From the NCBI RefSeq assembly GCF_001424145.1, contig NZ_LMQM01000010.1:134833-198832 (forward strand): a stretch of 64,000 nucleotides of DNA, read 5' to 3'. Shown one piece after another: positions 59,109-64,000 of this stretch. The notes under the pieces were generated by a model, which saw only the letters and a program-made list of their open reading frames with translations, was not told the origin of the DNA and ran no database searches. Both the position numbers and the translations under genes were made by a program. This DNA comes from Chryseobacterium sp. Leaf404 (GTDB taxonomy: Bacteria > Bacteroidota > Bacteroidia > Flavobacteriales > Weeksellaceae). How positions within the stretch are numbered: the stretch's first letter is position 1; the number at the start of each line of letters is the position of its first letter.

Positions 59109-59156
59109 ATGAAACCGAATTTTTTAACAGTACATCATTATCATCATCTCTGCTAA
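59109..59156 (+). CDS. hisL: His operon leader peptide
   Basis: A 15-residue peptide, MKPNFLTVHHYHHLC, with four histidine codons in five (HHYHH), immediately before a terminator and the hisG gene. This is the classical His-sensing arrangement: with little charged tRNA-His the ribosome stalls at the CAT codons. The TAA stop shares its last A with the sequence AGACGG (59156-59161), which can pair with the left arm of the terminator. A ribosome that reaches the stop would cover it and let the terminator form; a ribosome stalled on the first His codons would leave it free. Confidence 0.85.
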   Translation: MKPNFLTVHHYHHLC

Positions 59157-59212
59157 GACGGAATTGATTGATTATGCAACACTGTTAAAATATCAAATAA
59201 TACAAACCGTCT
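59156..59212 (+). promoter_or_regulatory. Candidate antiterminator of the his leader
   Basis: AGACGG (59156-59161) can pair with CCGTCT (59207-59212), and TTGAT (59164-59168) with ATCAA (59192-59196). Together they form an 11-pair structure that excludes the terminator stem. AGACGG is a copy of the right arm of the terminator. Confidence 0.65.
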
Positions 59213-59232
59213 GAGTAAACAGACGGTTTTTT
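59204..59232 (+). terminator. His operon attenuator (intrinsic terminator)
   Basis: A perfect 10-base-pair stem, AAACCGTCTG (59204-59213) with CAGACGGTTT (59220-59229), a six-base loop and a T run. It lies between the leader peptide and hisG. Confidence 0.88.
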
Positions 59233-59305
59233 GTTTCTAAATTCTTCCCGGAAAATTTATTTCATTTAATCATTTTATTTGCTCAGACCTAACAAAAAAG
59301 TTAAT

Positions 59306-60163
59306 ATGAGTACATTAAAAATAGCTGTTCAGAAAAGCGGACGGCTGTACGAAGAATCTCTTCAGCTTCTCAAAGATTGCGGAATTTACGTCAATAATGG
59401 TAAAGATCAGCTTAAAGTTTTGGTAGATAATTTTCCTTTGGAAATTATGTATTTAAGAAATTCAGATATTCCACAATATCTGGAAGATGGAGTGGTAGAC
59501 ATCGCAATTGTAGGTGAAAATCTGCTGATAGAAAAGCAAAAAAATATTGAAATTGTTCAAAAACTGGGCTTCTCTAAATGCAGAGTTTCTCTGGCAGTTC
59601 CCAAAGAGATTGAAAATGATGGCCCCGAGTATTTCGAGGGGAAAAGAATAGCAACATCCTATCCCAACACATTAAAAAGTTTTCTAAAAGAAAAAAATAT
59701 TTCTGCAGACATCCACATCATTTCGGGTTCAGTAGAAATCGCTCCAAACATCGGTCTTGCAGACGGCATCTGTGATATTGTAAGTTCCGGAAGCACCCTG
59801 TTTAAAAATGGTTTGAGAGAAACTGTAACTCTCATCAGGTCTGAAGCGGTTTTGGCGAAAACGAATGCTTTAGAAATGGAAAAAGAGCGTATTTTAGAAA
59901 AGCTTCTGTTCAGAATTCAGGCTGTTTTACGGGCAAAAAATTCAAAATACATTTTGATGAACGTTCCTGATGATAAAATTTCTGAAATTTCAAATGTTTT
60001 ACCTGTTTTGAAAAGTCCTACCGTTATTCCGCTCGCAGAAAATGGCTGGAGCAGCATTCATTCTGTAATTGATGAAGAGCGATTCTGGGAAGTCATCGAT
60101 GAGCTTAAAATTAAAGGTGCGCAGGATATTTTAATAATTCCAATCGATAAAATGGTGATTTAG
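59306..60163 (+). CDS. hisG: ATP phosphoribosyltransferase (long form)
   Basis: A protein of 285 residues, the long HisG form with a C-terminal ACT-like regulatory domain (ILMNVPDDKISEISNVLPVLKSPTVIPL), so it should be feedback-inhibited by histidine without HisZ. The catalytic part has LKIAVQKSGRLYEES, VDIAIVGENLL and the PRPP-binding GLADGICDIVSSGSTL. First enzyme of histidine synthesis. The ATG at 59306 is used; a TTG at 59279 would add nine residues. It follows the attenuator, and hisD starts one base after it. Confidence 0.95.
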   Translation: MSTLKIAVQKSGRLYEESLQLLKDCGIYVNNGKDQLKVLVDNFPLEIMYLRNSDIPQYLEDGVVDIAIVGENLLIEKQKNIEIVQKLGFSKCRVSLAVPKEIENDGPEYFEGKRIATSYPNTLKSFLKEKNISADIHIISGSVEIAPNIGLADGICDIVSSGSTLFKNGLRETVTLIRSEAVLAKTNALEMEKERILEKLLFRIQAVLRAKNSKYILMNVPDDKISEISNVLPVLKSPTVIPLAENGWSSIHSVIDEERFWEVIDELKIKGAQDILIIPIDKMVI

Positions 60164-60164
60164 T

Positions 60165-61457
60165 ATGATAATTAATCAGTATCCAAAAAAAGAAAACTGG
60201 TCAGAATTGGTTGAAAGACAGATTTTACCGAAACAGAAACTGGCAGAAACCATTGCGGAAATCTTCACAGAAGTTGAGAAAAATGGCGATCAGGCTTTAA
60301 AGTATTTCAATAAAAAATTCGATGCTGCAGAGTCGGAAAATCTCAGAGTTTCAAATCGTGAAATTGAACTTGCGGAACAGGCAGTCAGCGAAGAATTGAA
60401 AACAGCAATAAAGGTTGCAAAAGAAAACATTACAAAGTTTCACGCAATACAAAGTAGTAATATTGAAAAGATTGAGACTACAGAAGGAGTGATTTGCTGG
60501 CGCGAAAACAGAGCCATTGAGAAAGTGGGAATTTACATTCCCGGAGGTACCGCGCCGCTATTTTCCACGGTTTTGATGCTGGCAATTCCCGCACAGTTAG
60601 CGGGTTGCAGCAAGATTGTTTTATGCACACCGCCAGACAAAAACGATAACGTAAATCCCGCGATTCTCTATACTGCAAAATTATGTGGAATTTCTGAAAT
60701 TTTTAAAACCGGAGGCGCGCAAGCCATTGCTGCAATGACTTTTGGGACAGAAACGGTTCCTGATGTTTATAAAATTTTCGGTCCTGGAAATCAGTTTGTG
60801 GTTGCTGCAAAAGAATATGCCCAAAGTTTTGGAGTTGCCGTTGATATGCCTGCCGGACCAAGTGAAGTTTTAGTCATTGCCGACGAAACTGCTGTTCCTG
60901 CCTTTTGTGCCGCAGATTTACTTTCACAGGCTGAGCACGGAAGCGACAGTCAGGCTGTTTTTATTTCAACAAACTTGAAAATTTTCAACGAAACCATGAA
61001 TGAGGTTCAAAAGCAGATCAAAGAACTTCCACGGAATGAAATGGCTGAAAAAGCACTGGAAAAAAGTCATTTCATTTTGGTTGAAAACATTGACGAGGCA
61101 TTGGATTTCAGTAATTTATACGCTCCGGAACATTTGATTTTAGCGGTAAAAGATTTTGAAAATTACATTCAGAAAATTCAAAACGCAGGTTCGGTTTTTC
61201 TTGGAAATTATTCCTGTGAAAGTGCGGGCGATTATGCGAGCGGAACAAATCATACGCTTCCCACCAATGGTTTTGCCAAAAATTACAGCGGTGTTTCACT
61301 AGATAGTTTTGTGAAGAAGATTACATTTCAGAGCCTGTCAGAGAAGGGGCTTCGGAATTTGGGTAAAACAATAGAAATAATGGCGGAGGCAGAAGGTTTA
61401 TTTGCTCACAAAAACGCAGTTTCCATCAGATTAAAAAATGAAAATGAAGAAATTTAA
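60165..61457 (+). CDS. hisD: Histidinol dehydrogenase
   Basis: A protein of 430 residues, standard length. Blocks: YIPGGTAPLFSTVLMLAIPAQLAGC, GGAQAIAAMTFGTETVP, KIFGPGNQFVVAAK, DMPAGPSEVLVIAD, DLLSQAEHGSDSQ (zinc and catalytic residues) and YAPEHLIL. It catalyses the last two oxidations of histidine synthesis. One base after hisG, and overlapping hisC by 20 bases. Confidence 0.95.
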   Translation: MIINQYPKKENWSELVERQILPKQKLAETIAEIFTEVEKNGDQALKYFNKKFDAAESENLRVSNREIELAEQAVSEELKTAIKVAKENITKFHAIQSSNIEKIETTEGVICWRENRAIEKVGIYIPGGTAPLFSTVLMLAIPAQLAGCSKIVLCTPPDKNDNVNPAILYTAKLCGISEIFKTGGAQAIAAMTFGTETVPDVYKIFGPGNQFVVAAKEYAQSFGVAVDMPAGPSEVLVIADETAVPAFCAADLLSQAEHGSDSQAVFISTNLKIFNETMNEVQKQIKELPRNEMAEKALEKSHFILVENIDEALDFSNLYAPEHLILAVKDFENYIQKIQNAGSVFLGNYSCESAGDYASGTNHTLPTNGFAKNYSGVSLDSFVKKITFQSLSEKGLRNLGKTIEIMAEAEGLFAHKNAVSIRLKNENEEI

Positions 61458-62475
61458 TATCAATCAGTTTGTTCGGAAAAATATTCTCGAATTAAAACCA
61501 TACGTGAGTTTCAGAGATCAGAATACGTTTGAAAATCCTGTTTTTCTGGATGCTAATGAAAGTCCGTTTGGGGATTATAACCGCTATCCCGATTCTACAC
61601 AAAGGAAACTCAAACAAAAACTTTCAGAGCTGAAAAATGTTTCTGTAAATCAAGTTGCTGTCGGAAATGGAAGTGATGAACTGATCGATTTAATCACCAG
61701 AATATTCTGTGAACCAAAAAAAGATTCTGTTTTAATGATGAATCCGTCTTTTGCAATGTATGGTTTTTACGCATCCATCAATGAAAATAAGGTGGTAAAG
61801 CTGAATTTGGATGAAAATTTTGAAATTATAAAAGATGATTTTTTAAGCATCGTAAAAGATAAATCGCTGAAAATTTTCTTTTTATGTTCACCAAACAATC
61901 CTACGGGAAATTCCATTGAAGACATTGAATTTTATCTCGAAAATTTTAACGGAATTGTAATAGTAGATGAAGCGTACATCGAATTTTCAGAAAAAAAATC
62001 CTGTAGAGAATTATTAGGAAAATATCCCAATCTGATTGTTCTTCAGACCTTTTCAAAAGCCTGGGGAATGGCCGGTGCGAGAGTGGGTATTGCTTATGCT
62101 TCAGAGGAAATTATTAAAATCATTAATACGGTGAAATCGCCTTATAATCTCAATTCTTTAAGCTTAAATTTTGTTTTGAAAAATATTGATAAACAGAATG
62201 TTTTAGATTTTAACATCAAAAATACTTTAAGCGAAAGAATCAGGTTAGAAAAAAGTTTTGAAGCGGTTAAATGCATTAAAAAAGTTTATAAGAGTGACGC
62301 CAATTTCTTCCTGATCGAATTTGATGATGCAGAAAAGGTTTACCGGAAATTATTGGAAAACGAAATTCTGACGAGTAAAAGAGATCCACAAATTCCGAAC
62401 TGTATCCGCATTAATGTAGGATCGGTGGAAGAAAATTACAGATTAACTGATGTTTTAAAAAATATTGAATCATGA
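61438..62475 (+). CDS. hisC: Histidinol-phosphate aminotransferase
   Basis: A PLP-dependent class II aminotransferase of 345 residues. The PLP lysine is in [14 protein letters not shown], and the cofactor/substrate blocks [11 protein letters not shown] and [10 protein letters not shown] are present; LDANESPFG opens the fold. It turns imidazole-acetol phosphate into histidinol phosphate. Its start (ATG at 61438, alternatively 61444) lies within the end of hisD, and its stop codon overlaps the hisB ATG, so translation is coupled. Confidence 0.94.
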   Translation: MKMKKFNINQFVRKNILELKPYVSFRDQNTFENPVFLDANESPFGDYNRYPDSTQRKLKQKLSELKNVSVNQVAVGNGSDELIDLITRIFCEPKKDSVLMMNPSFAMYGFYASINENKVVKLNLDENFEIIKDDFLSIVKDKSLKIFFLCSPNNPTGNSIEDIEFYLENFNGIVIVDEAYIEFSEKKSCRELLGKYPNLIVLQTFSKAWGMAGARVGIAYASEEIIKIINTVKSPYNLNSLSLNFVLKNIDKQNVLDFNIKNTLSERIRLEKSFEAVKCIKKVYKSDANFFLIEFDDAEKVYRKLLENEILTSKRDPQIPNCIRINVGSVEENYRLTDVLKNIES

Positions 62476-63566
62476 AAAAAGTATTGTTTATAGACCGGGA
62501 CGGAACATTAATTATGGAGCCACCTTTAGATTTTCAGGTCGATTCTTTAGAAAAACTTGAATTTTATCCGGGAGTATTTCAAAATCTTTCTAAAATCTCA
62601 AAAGAACTGGATTTTGAACTGGTAATGGTGACCAATCAGGATGGTTTGGGAACAGACAGTTTCCCGCTGGACACGTTCATAAAACCACAGGAGAAAATGT
62701 TGAAAGCATTTGAAAATGAGGGTGTTATTTTCAGCGATATTTTAATTGACAGAAGTTTTGAACACGAAAATTTACCGACCCGAAAACCGGGAACAGGAAT
62801 GCTCATCAAGTACATTTACGGAAATTACGATCTTGAAAATTCTTTCGTGATTGGTGACAGGCTTACAGATATTCAGCTGGCCAAAAATTTGGGTTCAAAA
62901 GCGATTTTCATCAATAAAACCGGGAGTTTCGAGGCAGATTTAAACACTGAAAGCTGGAGTGAAATTTATTCTTACCTAAAACAGATTCCCAGAAAGGCAA
63001 AAGTTTCCAGAAAAACCAATGAGACTGAAATTGAAATTGAAATCAATCTGGACGGAAGCGGTAAATCAGAAATTTCCACTGGTCTGCATTTTTTCGATCA
63101 CATGCTTGAGCAAATTTCAAAACACGGAAATTTAGACCTGAAAATAAAAGTAAACGGAGACCTTCAGGTTGATGAGCATCACACCATTGAAGATACAGGA
63201 ATTGTCTTTGGTGAAGCGGTTTTGAAAGCATTAGCCAATAAAAAAGGAATAGAAAGATACGGATTTCTTTTACCCATGGACGACTGTCTGGCTCAGGTAG
63301 CCATTGATTTGGGAGGAAGATCCTGGCTGGTTTGGGAAGCAGATTTTAAACGTGAAAAGATCGGCGATGTGCCTACAGAAATGTTTTATCACTTTTTTAA
63401 ATCTTTCACAGATTATTCAAAATCAAATCTGAATATCAAAGTGGAGGGAGAAAACGAACATCACAAGATAGAATCGGTGTTTAAAGCGTTTGCAAAAGTG
63501 ATTAAAATGGCCGTAAAACAGACAGATCAGAATTTCAGTATTCCATCCACAAAAGGAAGTTTATAA
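62472..63566 (+). CDS. hisB: Bifunctional histidinol-phosphatase / imidazoleglycerol-phosphate dehydratase
   Basis: A fused HisB of 364 residues. The N-terminal HAD phosphatase (to about 165) has the DxD motif FIDRDGT (Asp8 and Asp10) and [14 protein letters not shown]. The C-terminal dehydratase has [25 protein letters not shown] and [16 protein letters not shown] with the metal-binding histidines. It carries out steps 6 and 8 of histidine synthesis. ATGA overlap with hisC; hisH begins one base after its stop codon. Confidence 0.95.
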   Translation: MKKVLFIDRDGTLIMEPPLDFQVDSLEKLEFYPGVFQNLSKISKELDFELVMVTNQDGLGTDSFPLDTFIKPQEKMLKAFENEGVIFSDILIDRSFEHENLPTRKPGTGMLIKYIYGNYDLENSFVIGDRLTDIQLAKNLGSKAIFINKTGSFEADLNTESWSEIYSYLKQIPRKAKVSRKTNETEIEIEINLDGSGKSEISTGLHFFDHMLEQISKHGNLDLKIKVNGDLQVDEHHTIEDTGIVFGEAVLKALANKKGIERYGFLLPMDDCLAQVAIDLGGRSWLVWEADFKREKIGDVPTEMFYHFFKSFTDYSKSNLNIKVEGENEHHKIESVFKAFAKVIKMAVKQTDQNFSIPSTKGSL

Positions 63567-63567
63567 A

Positions 63568-64000
63568 ATGATTGCAATTGTTAAATATAACGGAGGAAAT
63601 GTAAGTTCAGTGCAGAATGCTTTAGAAAGACTGAATGTGGAATCTGTGGTCACAGACGACTTCAGTGTCATCAGAAAGGCAGAGAAAGTAATATTTCCGG
63701 GGGTGGGTGAAGCGTCGTCTGCGATGAAGATTTTGAAGGGAAATGGTTTGGCAGAATTAATTCCGGTTTTAAAACAGCCTGTTTTAGGAATCTGCTTAGG
63801 AATGCAACTGATGTGCAAAAATAATGAAGAAGGAGATACCGTAGGGATGGGAATTTTCGATATCGATGTAAAAAAATTTCCGCCGGAAAATCTCGTTCCA
63901 CACATGGGATGGAATACCGTTTCAGAACTGAAATCGCCTGTTTTTTCTGGTGTTTCCGAAGATAATGATCTGTATTTTGTTCACAGTTTTTATTGTGGAA
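63568..64000 (+). CDS. hisH: Imidazole glycerol phosphate synthase subunit HisH (cut by window end)
   Basis: The first 144 residues are visible, starting MIAIVKYNGGN. The class I glutamine amidotransferase nucleophile is Cys76 in GICLGMQ; FPGVGEASSAM forms the oxyanion part, and VPHMGWN and LYFVHSFY lead to the His/Glu pair, which lies beyond or at the window edge. It supplies ammonia to HisF, which should follow. One base after hisB, fifth gene of the his operon. Confidence 0.93.
   Translation, partial: MIAIVKYNGGNVSSVQNALERLNVESVVTDDFSVIRKAEKVIFPGVGEASSAMKILKGNGLAELIPVLKQPVLGICLGMQLMCKNNEEGDTVGMGIFDIDVKKFPPENLVPHMGWNTVSELKSPVFSGVSEDNDLYFVHSFYCG

Overview
The window looks like a chromosomal segment of a flavobacterium close to Chryseobacterium (family Weeksellaceae, Bacteroidota). 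This is inferred from several signs: AT-rich DNA; promoters of the Bacteroidota type (TTTG, about 19 bases, then TAnnTTTG); a fused SecDF; a type IX secretion sorting tail; a fused HisB; and several families of short intergenic repeats. No prophage, CRISPR array, rRNA operon or complete insertion sequence is visible.

Layout. 1-6659: the end of an amino-acid permease, a secreted beta-propeller protein, a secreted sialate-O-acetylesterase-like hydrolase, hemN with a membrane protein, and a T9SS-exported sugar dehydrogenase. 6866-19430: housekeeping genes (secDF, a TetA-like MFS pump, tatA, a PAP2 phosphatase, a TPR protein, trmL, rlmH, a YihY-type membrane protein, a lipoprotein, nhaA, a bifunctional ppGpp enzyme). 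19711-31974: a leftward short-chain carboxylate locus with an InsA-like zinc-ribbon/HTH protein, an outer-membrane porin, an MHS symporter, two tiny membrane proteins, an SSS-STAC-histidine kinase fusion, a receiver-only response regulator, a propionyl-CoA-synthetase-like enzyme, a GNAT and acetyl-CoA synthetase. 32107-38447: an Lrp/AsnC regulator divergent from pyrB-carA-carB, which has a short leader ORF and an intrinsic terminator ahead of pyrB. 38446-38983: a ParE-type toxin-antitoxin pair. 39115-46504: a leftward non-phosphorylating L-fucose pathway. 46718-58787: mixed genes, including an unusual ABC pair, holA, a frameshifted metallopeptidase, trxB and crcB. 58865-64000: a serine tRNA gene that lacks its long variable arm, then the his operon (hisG-D-C-B-H, cut by the window end) behind a classical His-codon leader peptide and attenuator.

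How the genes work together. The carboxylate locus holds what is needed to bring acetate- or propionate-like acids through the outer membrane, carry them inward, sense them and activate them to CoA esters. The fucose locus encodes a permease, mutarotase, dehydrogenase, lactonase, UxaA-type dehydratase, second dehydrogenase and a fumarylacetoacetase-family hydrolase, which is enough to take L-fucose to pyruvate plus a C3 product. The pyr and his operons each start with a short leader ORF and a terminator, pointing to transcription attenuation.

The most unusual items are the tRNA-Ser(UGA) with a two-base variable region, the pyrB leader that resembles the enterobacterial pyrBI attenuator, the His attenuator whose antiterminator arm overlaps the leader stop codon, and two intergenic repeat families whose hairpin arms change in a compensatory way between copies. 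All assignments come from reading the sequence; no database search was run.
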